The notes below the pieces were generated by a model, which ran no database searches, was not told the origin of the DNA, and saw nothing but the letters and a program-made list of their open reading frames with translations. From assembly GCA_973895155.1 (NCBI GenBank), contig OZ316892.1:12896001-12960000 (forward strand): a stretch of DNA of 64,000 bases, given 5' to 3'. Of this stretch, positions 45,576-57,632 are shown in pieces. Source of the stretch: Marsupella aquatica (lineage: Eukaryota; Marchantiophyta). The first letter of the stretch is position 1; every line of letters begins with the position of its first letter. The translations under genes and the position numbers were made by a program.

Positions 45576-48044
45576 TAGTTTTCCAACGGGATAGCGTAGA
45601 CAGTTTGATTTAAAATGTCAAAAATTTACGACTCCTGTCAAAGACGACATTGCTTGCTGGAGACGGCTGGAAGTTTTCTTCGAGGGTCTTGTCTAGCCCG
45701 AAGCCGGCCTCTCACGACTGCAACGAGTAGACTCCCTCCTCCAGGATTACTGCCGCTATATGAAATGGGTTGATTGCACGGTTTAGAAAGGTCCCACCAA
45801 GTTTTCTCATTCGACAACTTACTGTAGACAATAATGTTTGGGGTTTGGGGACATCAAGTTTAATTCTCAACCAAACTCGGCAGACCAGTTTTTTTACAAT
45901 AGACTGGGTTGGGAACCTAACAGTACCTTACAAGTGATTTGGCTTGACCGTGCTACTATTTGCCATCATTCTGACCAAAGTACGGCAAGCGTCCCATTCA
46001 CAACTCGTTGCAGATTCCCAGGGAGAGGGGGAAGTGGTGGGGGGGGGGGGGGGCGGGGGCGGGGGGGGGGTAAGAGGAAAGGGGGTTTACCAACCCAGCT
46101 CGATTTGACTTCACAGTTGGACCTGCAGCTCAACAGTCTCTGTAATGATCATCCGGGCGAGCCATGAGTATTTCAGTTGGGCAAATCAAATAAGTACCTT
46201 ACCAGGATCGTTGTTTGTGACCCAAGACTTCCAATGCAGATGCTGGGGGCAGCACCAGTGGCCCCGGAGCTGATATCATTTCTTCCGCCGACTTTCGTGA
46301 AGCACAGTGAACAAGGATAGTTTGCAGCCAACAATGACTGGTATATACAAGTACATAACAAACAAATGTATTCCGATGATCAAAGTGCATCTACGCCTAC
46401 TAGCAAACGAGTAACCCAATCCCTTAAAAGTAGATCTAATCAACAACCCATTGTGAAGCTCAGGAGCGAACCCATTGCATCCAAATAAGAGACAGAAATA
46501 AAAAAAACGCCACAAAGATACAAGACAGTCTTGCAGCCACTTACAGTGACCTGGACTTTCGCGAGTCTTCCAAATCAAAAGTCATATTTCCCAGCACTTT
46601 TAGCCCGATCCAAATCTACGCACACATTGTCCCCCACAAAGCCATCAAATAATTAAACCAAGGTGCCTCATAACTTGCTGGAAAGATGACCAGATCTCCG
46701 TCGTGCCTTTAAATTAAAAAAACGCTAGGTCTTATATGCATGTCTTAGGCCGGCTACGCTACAAACAGCAGGCCTAAGGCCCAAATCTGACCTGTGAGGA
46801 AGATATGCTGCGACAAGGCCCGTAGCGCTGCCCGACGGGCCGGAGGCCTCTGCTTGTTAGGCAAGTTTTACCGCCCTAGTCCGTTATGGGAGCAATTAGT
46901 TGTGGACGAGATCAAAGTGGAATAAGTGACATCCAGTACAACAACCTCCATCGAAGTCAAAGTGGTCAGAGTGGCATGACCAATGGCTTGTGTACGTAGT
47001 GTTCGTGTCAAAGTAATCCTCGCAGATAGCACAGAATACGTAGAAGCTGTTCAGACCTGCCATTGTGACTTCCTGACTTTTACTGGGAAACACTGGCGGT
47101 GCTCAACTTGCAAAAACCGCGGCTTTTAGTACAAACTAGCGTTAACCCTCGGGTGCAAGCGTTCATATCCGCAATTAAAAGTATATTTTGAAGGAGTGGT
47201 AGTGGTTCGCTAAGACAAATACCAGACTATTTCGTAACCTTAATGCGACCGACATTTCTCAGCTAAACAATATCCAGGGCATAGTCAGATAAACTGTCAA
47301 CGCTTGGGTAGAGGGACACCAATTCCGAAGTGGCACCAATGACGCTCATGAGCTATCGCTGACCAAACAGATATAAAATAGCATTTGGCATATCGAACAC
47401 ACCAGTTGCCTTTGATGGTACGACAAACACATGATTAGACACAACAAACTCCAAGATCTCCAGACATGATAAGTCAAGTTGGACTTATTGTACGTCTGCA
47501 AACATCTCATTGACATTAGCATTCAAGTTCGTCAAAAACGCTTTCCTAAAATAGGGAGATTCATACCCACTAAGCTTTTGGAGTAAACTTGGCTCGTCTG
47601 TCAGACATAATTGACAACAGAACAAAACAAAATATTGCTATTCAGGTCGCCTGGAACAGAGAGTGAAGTGGAACCTTCCTGGCTAGATACTTCCTTTTCT
47701 TTATTGTCTCCCTTTCTTCCCCAAACACTACCCAAGAACACAGATGATTCTAGAGACTAACTTCAAGGCATTCTCGTGGCACATCAGACTAACATCGGTA
47801 GAAGAAAAAATCACTACAGCGTCTACCTTTCCTCTGAAGAAATCACAATAAAAAGATATGAACAGTTATTGCGCAATCGGGAACTGGTCCAAGAGCGGCA
47901 ACTGCAACAGCAACCAAATTGTTAATGCTCGCACCAGGGAGATAAGCTTTGTTGCAGAGCCAGTACATTTTCCACCGATCACTCTACAATATGAGAACAT
48001 GCCGTGGTAGGAGAACCTAATACTTCACCACAGCACACTGAAGG
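45576..48044. other. region between the convergent KNOX and OBERON genes
   Basis: The 3' ends of two convergent genes face each other here. No supported coding gene. It holds a long G-run at 46036-46070 and a GGCC-rich stretch at 46745-46860. Short frames on either strand have no domain. Confidence 0.45.
46036..46070 (+). repeat. poly-G tract
   Basis: An almost pure G run with two C interruptions. It could form a G-quadruplex on the plus strand. Homopolymer length is also prone to assembly error. Confidence 0.85.
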
Positions 48045-51000
48045 CTATGACAGCTGGACTTTGGCAGCCTCCACTGTTTTCAATAGCTCACGGATATCGC
48101 TGACCATGCTCATCTTCATGGCACTATACTCCCGGTGAGCTTTCTCCATGTTTTGTACTTCCTCGGACCATTTGCGCCTTCTCTCCTCAGCCTCGCTGAG
48201 CCGTAGCTTGATCAGTTTATGTTCATACTCTTCCTCAATCTTTTCGTTTTTAGCTTGTACTATTCGTTGCAAGCCTTCAGCTTCCCTTCGAACTTCATCT
48301 GCGCGCATTTGAAACATTTTTGCCTCTGCTTGCTTGATTTGAACAATGTTCTCCAGTTCTTCTATCTGTGCCTTTTGCCAGGCTCTCTCATGCTGCAACT
48401 CAGAAGCCTCATGTTTTTTCTCTTCTACTTCATGGTCAAAAAATTCAAGAGCTGCCCGTGCTCTCTCCAAGTCAGTACCATCACCATTAGGAGCTTTTAT
48501 GACATGAATAGCGCCTCTAACAGCATCTGCAAGTCTACTTGTCATTTCTCTCTCCTGAGGAAGCGGGATAGCATCCCTAACCTCATCAGCTCCAGAAATT
48601 ACCCGTGGTGCTGGAGTTTCCTTCTCTCCTGCTGCCAAAATCAACAGCAATACGTCAGCATTTGAGACACTCGAAATCCACTCATATGACGGATTACATC
48701 ACCTTAGGCTCATTCACGGCCGCAATGGTCCCAGAGCCTAAAACTTTACAGTCATCTGCATCTCGATGGGCTTTTTCGAGAAAGGAAAAGGGACAGTAGA
48801 TCTCAAAGGCAGAAATGTCCGTTCCACACCTTCGTATGTTTCTAAAAAGTTTGTCCAAAAAACCCAAGCCATCAAAACACGGACATGGACTATCAACAAC
48901 CAGTGAGCAACTAGTTGAGCAGGTACTCTTTTGTCCTTTGTACATTCATCCAAGTCTTTTTTTATGAGTACTCTACGATTTGAGTTCGTAGTGCAAGTAG
49001 CTGGAACCAAGACTCGACTCGCAGAATTCACCTCAAGAGTAAAAATTGGTAAAATTGCAGACGACTCGATAACCTGGACGCATGGAAAAACCATCTAACC
49101 AATGCAAGTTTGTACGCATGCTTGATACACAGGTTTCCTGAAACGGTTCGACGACATTCCTAGTGTCCTTGGGTCAAAAAGTTCTTGCAAATCCTGGGAC
49201 AGGTCTAGCAATCCCAAGCACTTACCAGCAAAAAACTTCAACATACTCTGGCACACTGCTTCAACGTCGCGCGAGCTGCCCAACTTAGCAAGTAACTGCT
49301 CTGCCTTGCCGAAAAGCTGTTTTCCTCTCAAATCTTCACTTCTATGAAAAATTCTCCGAACACATTGCAGCTCCCTGGCCAGCACATCCAAAGGCCAATC
49401 CTTTGCGCATAACGTGAAAACATCCTTGACAAACCCATACAGCTCAGAGGTATGGTCACATCCTATGCACCGAAATTGCATCACTGAGTCGCCACTAGTT
49501 CCTCTGGTGCTTATACCAGATGAGATGTGGCCCATTTGGATCCCACATTCTGAGTGGCACCAGTGAAGGCAAAAATCACAACCGATCCAACGACAAGTGT
49601 TCGCGTCGAAGTCGTATTTTGTGCAAACGACGCACATGCAAGCATTACAAAATCCCGGTTTTGATGAGCAAACCTTGCACTCACAGTCATCTGCTGGAAG
49701 TTGGCTCTGGCAAACAAAGTTTCTACACTTGGTTCCCAGATATATTTCTGCCAAAGCAGCAGTCGTGAGGGGAATCTCAGGGTGCAAAAATGCTGGTATT
49801 CCAGTCTTCAGAGCGACTAAAATCTCCAACTGAGTCCGATGAGACTGGGAAAGAGAATCTGCGGTCAAATCAGACCGTCGCTGCAGAGTTCTTTGGAGAC
49901 TTACAAATTCATCCTTTCTCTTGCTGCTTCCGAGGGTATCTTGCAAACATTTTTTTAAACTCTCAAGGAAACTGCCAGGAACCTCTTGCAACTTTTGAGC
50001 CATACGAGGAATGGGTTCCGTGACAATGTCATGCAGCCAGTTCCGCTCAATTTTCCTCGAGTTATTCACTTTGGCAAAATCTTCTTCGACCATCATAACA
50101 CCTTTTTCATGTCCTGCAGATTCCTCGTCTCTCTCCACAAAGCCTCTACTGCCTGAGAGGCTCAATTCTCGCCCTGCATCTGCATCTGGTCTTCTTTCCC
50201 GGCCAGATAATTTGCGCTGATCGTATAGTCTGTCTTGCACACTTCCACTCTGTGAGGGGGAAGACCAACCCTCTTGCCGATGCCTGTCACGAGTGTCCTT
50301 GTGGATACTCCACGGTCTATGTGAAGTTCTACTTCTTTCATTGCAGCCGCTCGCAAGGCTTCCCTCATCCTTCCATCGAAGTTGCTCGCTTCCTTGAGAA
50401 TGACCACCCTGTGAGCATTCGGTACGCCTAAGAGGGTTTTCCAGGGGTTCCATGGGTCTCTCATCCATAAAAGACCGACTACTATCTCTTGTCCCTTCAC
50501 CGTTTCCAAGAGCTCCTTGTATTACATGCGTACTGCCACTTTGTAAAAGTTTTTGGTAAAGGGGAACTTCACGGCGCTGCTTGATTCTGTCATGAGAACC
50601 TTCGGAACCTGTATGGAAAAGGGGCTCACGACCACCAAAAGAGCTCCCCCGGGAGCCTTCTGTGGGGTCGTCTCTCAAAAGCGAGATTTGACGACTAGAA
50701 CAAGTTGTACCTTCCTTATCGTCGAAAGAGTTCTGAGTTAGGGAGCAGCTCGGATTGTGAAAAAACTGGTGTGAGAGAGAGAGCGAAAGGGAATTCGTGT
50801 ATCCATTAGATTGACTCGGCGTTGGGCCGAACGACCTGAAGCTTCTCTCATTCTCCGAAGTCTTAGGAACCGGACCTGAACATTTTGACTTTGATTTCGT
50901 CCCTTGCCCAGAATGGTCTGACGATGCAAGGTGGAGAGAGGTGTCCGGAAGTGAAAGCGAGAGGAGAGGAGGCTCGGAGAGTTTTTGCTTCTTTAACTTT

Positions 51001-51583
51001 GACTTCTCCTTGCTCAGTTCTACATCATCCTCTCTCGCTCGTACCCTTTCCTTGAACGATTCACTTTGTACCTCTCTATAAATTTCAGTCTCTCTCTCCC
51101 TATCCTCTCTCCCACTTTTGCTCACCTTCAAGGATTCCCTTTCCCGTTCGCTCAACGGAGCCCATGAGCTTGACATTGTCAATGCCAAGTCCTTCTCGGC
51201 CTCCTTTCTCTCTTCCTCCTCAGACTTCTCGTCGTCATCACCATTGTCCCCTCTTTCTGCCTCCTCCTTTTCCTCATCGTCATCCTCCGTCTCGCTCTTC
51301 TGGTCAAACTGCTCATCCAAGCTCTGTAGCTGTGCTGGAGATTTCCTCAGAACCTGCCTCTCACGAGCGTCAGCCTTCTTCCCCTTACCATCTCGCGTAC
51401 AATTATCGTCTACTTTGCCATTCTCGTCTTCCTTGCCAATCCCGTCTTCCAAACCTTTATGTTCCTCGGCGTCCCTTGGTTCCTCCTTTACGATCTTTCT
51501 CCGCGGGCTTCCCTTGAGAACCTCCCGTTCGGATGCGACCTCTGTTTCTTTAATTTTATTTCCAGCCCTTGATATCGTCTTCT

Positions 51584-51620
<37 letters not shown>

Positions 51621-51624
51621 CTGC

Positions 51625-51655
<31 letters not shown>

Positions 51656-51956
51656 GCTGCTGTTGTTGTTGTAGCTGCTGCTGTAGCTGTTGCTGCTGTA
51701 GCTGTTGTTGCTGCTTCTTCTTCTTCTTTTTCTTCCTCTTCTTCTTCAGCTTCTCCTCTGAATCTGCCTCTCCATCTCTCTCACTCTGCCCTTCGGCTTC
51801 TCTCGGCGCTGTACCCACTGCCACACCTGCTTCCTCCTCTTCTTCTTCGTCCTCCTCCTCTTCCTCCTCTGCTCCGATGTCGTTATCTGTAAGAGTCTTC
51901 ACTTCACCATCCTCCCATTCGCTTTTCTCTACTTCGGTATCCTTTTCCCTCACCAT
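48045..51956 (-). CDS. OBERON/TITANIA-type PHD-finger protein
   Basis: Nuclear chromatin-associated regulator of the OBE family (OBE3/OBE4, TITANIA group), needed for meristem and early embryo patterning in Arabidopsis. Two exons: 51956-49100 and 48631-48045, joined in phase 1, giving 1147 residues. An acidic N terminus (runs of E) leads to a lysine run and a polyglutamine tract (about 82-125). A long serine/arginine-rich middle follows, then the family core (EPIPRMAQKLQEVPGSFLE, QRRSDLTADSL, LEILVALKTGIPAFL). The atypical PHD finger is about 742-834 (KCRNFVC, CECKVC, FCNACMC, CDFCLHWCH, RCIGCDH). Exon 2 is a C-terminal coiled coil (QIEELENIVQIKQAEAKMFQ, MKMSMVSDIRELL). Without exon 2 the reading frame would stop six bases past the donor, so the splice is required for the coiled coil. 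Confidence 0.9.
51582..51713 (-). repeat. polyglutamine-encoding CAG/CAA tract
   Basis: Mixed CAG and CAA codons encode about 40 glutamines with a few leucines and one lysine, directly after a lysine run. It is interrupted, so less slippage-prone than pure CAG. Confidence 0.9.
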
Positions 51957-52962
51957 CCTGAGACCTCACAAATGACAAATCGATGTTTCCTGAAGACTCG
52001 GTTTCCCAAATCAACCTACCTCCCTGATTCCAAAATCACCTCCAAATACGAACAGAAAAGGGGGGAGTCCGTGTCCCGCTTCATCTCCGTGCGACTCCCG
52101 CTACGGCACACAATATTTGCGTCCTCGGATCTCAGATCGCGTCCTAAAAAGAAAAGAAGTACCGGAAGCCGCTTCTGACGTGCCCAAGATCAATCGCTCT
52201 GTACAAGCAACGACCCCCCTCCCAGTTCAAGAATTCTTATGCGCCACTCTCCTTCAATCACCTCGACGACCCTGATCTCCCTGCCTCAACTTCGAGCAGT
52301 TCACAACACCGCGGTCATAATCGACGACCCTCCACTCCACAAAGGCTGTCCCTCCTGTTTGCCTTCTAACCCACTTTATTGTGATCCCTCCCTTACCTGC
52401 TTCGTCTCTGCCCCGCACGATCCTTAATCTTTCACTTGTGCTTAGACTTCAGAGAAAAAGTCTCAAATGAACCGACCAACCTCAGCCGATCACAGCCGGG
52501 TCTTCAGTCAAAGACCTACTCTTAACATCTTCTGTGTCGTCCCCTAGTACGTTCTGCTCCCCACTGTTTCGTCACTTCCTCTCGTTAGGGCTAACACGCA
52601 AAACTTCAAGCTCTCTCCGCCTCAGAATGTCCCAGAGAAACAATGGGCCAACCTTGAGGGTCTGCAACTTCAGCGATCTGGTCCCCTTCGTTCATTCCCT
52701 TCTGTCTCACAGGCAAACTAGTATGATCGTGATATGACAGATCCCCTCTGCATTACAATGTAGTTGATACGTTCGAATTAGGGCGCTCGAGACCCCAATG
52801 CGTCTGCCGACCACGAAGCAATGCCTCTGTCGTTAGTCGTTACCTCTACTTCGTTCCTGACTTGTCTGCTCCTCTGCTTTCTGGCCCGCTCGCTCCGCTC
52901 CTCCATCAACTCCACAAATTGCCTCGCACAAACCCCCTTCCACGATTCCCACCTCCACCACG

Positions 52963-52994
<32 letters not shown>

Positions 52995-53656
52995 CTGTCA
53001 ATCACCGTCTCACCTCACCCCAAGGCTGGCCGGCACTCACCCCATTGTCGACCAAGATCTACTTTCTACAACTGTGCCACACTTTTAACTGCGGCAGATT
53101 TGGTACCGCAGAGCCGTCCCCTGCTTTCTGAGCTGCAAAGCAACACACGCTGGTCTCAAGTGGCGAATTGCTCTCGAGGCACGAGACACGAGCCAGTCTG
53201 CCGGACGGCAGGCGGGCAGGGCAGGGGCAAGGCAGGGCAGGGCAGGACAGGGCAGAGCAGAGAGCGAGGGAGAGGCCGCAAAGCAGCAGCAACAACACAA
53301 AAAAGCGCACGGAGACTCGAGGAAGAATGAAGAATGAGGTGAGATGATGGCAGCAGAGCAAAAGGAGTCTAGTGAATCTGGTGAAGGTAGGTAAGACGGC
53401 ACGACGGTGTGGGGCAAGCAGGCAAAGAAGGCAAAGCAGGCAAGCAAGTGAAGCGAGACCGGATTGGTAAACGCACGAAGAAACTCCTGCAAGTCAGGAG
53501 CTTTCGAAGATGGACGACGAATCTCGACACCAGCCCTGAATTCATTCCCGAAGGCTGAAGCGAACCTACTGTAACTACTACGTGACATAATTATTGGGAT
53601 GTGGGTCACCAGAGCAGGGTACAGAACAGTAGGTGGTGCCATGATTTTGGGCTCGC

Positions 53657-53695
<39 letters not shown>

Positions 53696-53716
53696 ATCCT
53701 CTTTCTTCACAGAACT
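51957..53716 (-). promoter_or_regulatory. upstream region of the OBERON gene
   Basis: C+T-rich on the plus strand. It contains CT dinucleotide tracts at 52963-52990 and 53660-53692 (GA-repeats in the gene's sense), a type common near plant transcription starts. A G-rich GGGCA repeat at 53212-53258 could form a quadruplex. Open frames here (for example 53085-53642 minus) follow these low-complexity tracts and are not supported as genes. Confidence 0.45.
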
Positions 53717-53860
53717 ACACTCTTCCCTCTCTAAGTGCACATTCCATAGTTAGTTGCAAAACCTGGTTCACCCTAGTACTCCAGAAGTACACTCATCTAT
53801 CTATAAGTGCACGATCCATAGTTAGTTGCAAAGCCTGGTTGACTGTAAGGCGTCCTTGCT
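53717..53860. repeat. two-copy tandem repeat, 72 bp
   Basis: ACACTC..TC, TAAGTGCAC..TCCATAGTT and AGTTGCAAA.CCTGGTT occur at 53717 and again at 53789. The TAAGTGCA word continues to recur out to about 54700. Confidence 0.75.
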
Positions 53861-55391
53861 TCCCTTTTTTTTCCAAAGTAGTTTGCACCTGTTTGGGCCC
53901 ATTTTGGATTGCTTTCTGGTTTGAACCACACTTATATATGTGCGAATCCTTGATGATTGGACATGAACACTTATCAATAAGCAGACAGTCCAATAGAATT
54001 TCATTACTGATAAGTGCATGGCATTTATAAGTAGAGTAAAGATTGGACTTATGGGCTAGCGAACCAAATTGCAATTTAGATCAGGATGATCAATTTGGGT
54101 TGCGAGTCATGAGACTGTTCAGTGACAAGGATAACTGCACATTTAACAAAAAGATGTGAACCGTACATTCTTATTGATAAGTGCACAAAAACTATGTGTT
54201 TTCACTTATCATCTACTGCAAAGCCCAGTTTAGTGCACACAGGATGCTTCTTCCCAGGAGTGTGCACTTAGAGAAGACAACTGTAGCACTTAAGATTGTG
54301 GTCAAACAGCTACTCCGTCCAGAGCTGGCTTAAGGTGTAACTTAAGTCTACCTAGTCATGTCAATGGCCCCAGGGTTACTTAATTCATGGTCAAAAAATG
54401 AAGTGGTACTAGCCTAATGTATCACAAAAACACCTTAAATTAATTGTTTTCCATTTTTGTGCTACTCCAGATTTAGTAGGAAGAAGCATCTCCAATTACA
54501 AAAGCAAGGCACAATTTCTTCTAACAAAACCAGAATATTTCTGTGCACATTTAAGAGTGCTTTTTTGTCCAGACACTAAAATGTGATACTAAAATCCATT
54601 TATGTACTTGTTGTTTACTGAGAGTCAACCTATACTTATGCAAAGTGAACATTTTGGTGCATTCGGAAAGAAGTCCTTGTAGTACCACCCTGCACTTAAA
54701 AGGCCACTGTTTACCAGGTACGAGGACAAACTAGTAGCTTTTTATTGTAACATTCTTAACAAATTATGTAACCTGAATCCACATATTTTGTTTGGAGGGT
54801 TTACCCCGTGAATGCACTTATTTGACTAATTTTGGTTACCACTCTCCACCAGGTTACGGGAAGACAAACAAGTACCCTTTTTATCTTAAGAAAATTATAT
54901 TAAGAACATTCTTAAATAATTTTGGTAACCTCAATCCACCAAATTTTGTTTTGGGGGTAGGGAGGGGGCTGTGACGGTTTTACCCACTAAATGCAATTAT
55001 GCACGGTAGACTATACTTCTACAAGACTATACAGATCACGAAACGTGAGCGACTGGTTGACATACCGGATAGAGTCTACGCCGAGCTGGTTAGGTGTTGC
55101 CTGCCGTCCTTTCCGGCAATCAGGACCGACCATTTACAATATTGGTCCAATCGGGCTGGGGATCAGGAAATTCTGCCGCAATTAAATTTGCCCCATCCAT
55201 TCGGATACTATCTACACTACAGTAGTTTGAGAGATACTGAGAAATTATATGACCATAAAATTAAATAAATGCATGACTCGGTCGTTCCGACCACGAAGGA
55301 GCTCCCGTACTGGCGACGGTGCAGCAGTTGAGTTTGCGACAGAAATAAATATATAAATGTATAATAGTAATAACATGGAGGAGCACCAAAA
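53861..55391. other. intergenic DNA rich in the word TAAGTGCA
   Basis: TAAGTGCA, AGTGCAC and their complements recur (about 54013, 54178, 54231, 54263, 54691), suggesting a decayed repeat array. An 89-residue frame at 54999-55268 does not begin at ATG and is not recognised. Confidence 0.4.
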
Positions 55392-55649
55392 ATGGCGGTC
55401 GTAAATGAGGCGGAGTCAAAGGCTGTCAGGGAGTATGTTGACGGACTGTTGAATGAGCCCATAAGTCTTGACCGTGAAGCATCACCGTTGTCGTTTCCTT
55501 TCGGAAGTAAATCTTCCCGTTGGAAAGAAAGAGAAAAAAACAGAGTTCCGAACCTCAAGAGGCCGAGATGCTGTCAGAGGCTCGGAGTCAGAGTAATTTT
55601 TAAGTTGTTTCTTTTTGGGTGGCGAATCTCAGCTTGTGTGAAGGATAAG
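55392..55649 (+). CDS. possible first exon of an unrecognised gene
   Basis: AAAAATGGCG is a near-ideal plant start context. The 86-codon frame (MAVVNEAESKAVREYVDGLL...) runs to a good donor GATAAG|GTAAGA in phase 0. The N terminus is acidic and the C terminus basic (KRPRCCQRLGVR). I do not recognise a family. No certain second exon was found; the open stretch at 57393-57632 is a candidate but needs a different splice phase. Confidence 0.3.
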
Positions 55650-57392
55650 GTAAGAACCTTTCTTATCTATTTGTCGTTGATCAATTTTCTCATAAATTTG
55701 ATCTCCTTAGATTTAAGGCTGACTTCTTCTTCTTCTTTTTCTTTTTTTTAGATTTAAGGATAACCTTAGCATTCTGCATAGTGGGGTATGCGGCTGGATG
55801 CGAAATTCAGTTTTTTCTCTAATTAATTTATTAGGAGTAGATCCCCCTAGATAATCCTTCTTTATGATATGCAGGCAAAGATACTATAGTTGTTCATGCT
55901 GCACAGAGACCTCTTGCCTTGGTCCTCTTTGGGAATGTGGTGCACATGTTGTGCAAAGTGGTGCTTATTTTCTCCTTTGTCGCAAAGATTACATGTTATC
56001 TTACCATGGTAGAAGATGAAGATGACGGATTTCAGTGACTTTACATGCTCAGGCAAGGGCAGCAGCACATCACATGGGTAACAATGATAAAAGAGGCAAA
56101 ATATGTAGCACATGCCTTGTGAGATAGCTTCATCCCTCTCCCTATTGAGATATTTGGGACTTTCCATCATTAGTTCAATGGGATGCTTTGATGGGCCTCT
56201 AGAGACATTTATGGATGCGCAGGTTCCAGATGACCACTCCTATCTATTTTGACAACACACTTTTGTCAACAGATTTCAGTGACATTACAACACACTCAAG
56301 CTTGAGCGATCAATCATAGATCTCTAGCAGTTGGGGATCTAGTGCACCACAGCAGAGGCCTGCCCCTTGGAGGATATCCATGTCCCGTTTGCAGACATAG
56401 TTAGGACACTTGATGTGGACCCTTAGTTCATCACTTTATTGCACTAGATGTGTACCATTAATTTATCATACTGTTACACTATTCACCATAGTTAGTGTTA
56501 TGTAAGAATTAGCGTTACTACAAAAATTGGTGTCGGTTTTTCAGAATAGTTTTTTAACTTTGGTTTAAATTGCTATTAAAAACTGGATGATCTTCAGCAT
56601 GAAGTAACACTACTTCTTGTGTATTTTTCAAAAGAAATTTTCTCCTCTAGTTTTCCACTCTTTCAACCACAATAACACTAATGCAGTGCCCAAAAATGTC
56701 TACTCTTGAATCAGTGCGAGTAAACTAAATATGGTGAAGAGTGTAGATCTTTACAGTATATTTTTATCCTGGATGTTTCCTCTTTCAAGGTTTGTTGGGA
56801 TGTTTACCATTAGCGCATCATTCTTGGAGGGATAGATCTTTATCACTTATTTTCTCCTCTTTCTTAAGGTTGTGGGGGTTTGCATTTTGCCCTCTTAATA
56901 ATTTTTTCTTTTACTCTACTTTTGTTGGCCCATTCTAGTGAACCGGCCCATTTCCTGGACTTGATTAGCATATTCTCAAAGGTGCTTTTTGCTTTTACTC
57001 CACTGTACTTTTGTTTGGTCCAGCTTACTAAATTGGTCCTTTTTCCTATACTTGGTTTGTTCTTGATCAAAAGTGTCATAGACCTCATCCACACATGGAT
57101 CCTAACTTTTGCTGGAAAACAGTGTCTCTGAGCTGTGGTTATAAAGGAGCTCTATCACATTCGACCACGAAAGAACTAGTCCTTCGACTATTCACAAAGT
57201 CATAGTCAACACGAGGGCCAAAGACTACTGACCTTGAGTTTGACCAAATACCCTTGACCACTACAATTTGAGACACAAACGTGAGGCCAGAAAAGCAGAA
57301 AGTTTCAAATTTGAGACCCCTATAATAAAGCTTTTCCCACATTCATTGTTCACGGTGTAGCCTTTTTATGGAGCCGCATTTAAGTTGTAGCT
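55650..57392. other. AT-rich DNA, possible intron or intergenic
   Basis: A minus-strand frame at about 55862-56170 contains ITCNLCDKGENKHHFAQHVHH, which loosely resembles a BED-type zinc finger of hAT transposases. This is weak. Nothing else is supported. Confidence 0.3.
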
Positions 57393-57632
57393 CTCAGGAA
57401 GAATAATGGTATAACGGATCTGGAGGAGGCTAATAAGAAAAGGAATGCCGAGTTACAGATACAGCTTCTCAATCGAGCTGGAGAGGATCTTCAACAAATA
57501 GAACAGGAGAACCCAGTTACTGTAGCTACTAAAGTAGATCAGAAGAAGAAGAAGGGTCTTTGGAGTATTGCAAGAGCTGAGTATCCCCAAACAAGTAGGA
57601 CTATGGAGAGGGTCATTGTGATGTGCGAGTAA
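57393..57632 (+). other. exon-like open stretch without its own start
   Basis: After CTCTCAG, 79 codons stay open (LEEANKKRNAELQIQLLNRA, later KVDQKKKKGLWSIARAEY) and end in TAA at 57630. It is charged, coiled-coil-like and compositionally protein-like. It could be the last exon of a gene starting near 55392, or a transposon fragment. Family unknown. Confidence 0.3.

Noticed and set aside
48738-49094. 118-residue minus-strand frame in the OBERON intron
   Set aside because: It is out of phase with both exons, and the family has no equivalent domain there; a 468-nt GT-AG intron joins the flanking exons exactly.
51118-51975. 285-residue plus-strand frame rich in serine and cysteine
   Set aside because: It is the antisense shadow of the OBERON first exon; the cysteine run is the complement of the glutamine codons.
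53085-53642. Minus-strand 185-residue frame upstream of OBERON
   Set aside because: It runs through the low-complexity GGGCA and CT-rich tracts with no domain; treated as promoter or leader DNA.
55862-56170. BED-type zinc finger of a hAT transposase on the minus strand
   Set aside because: Only one CxxC and clustered histidines match; there is no dimerisation domain or transposase core nearby.
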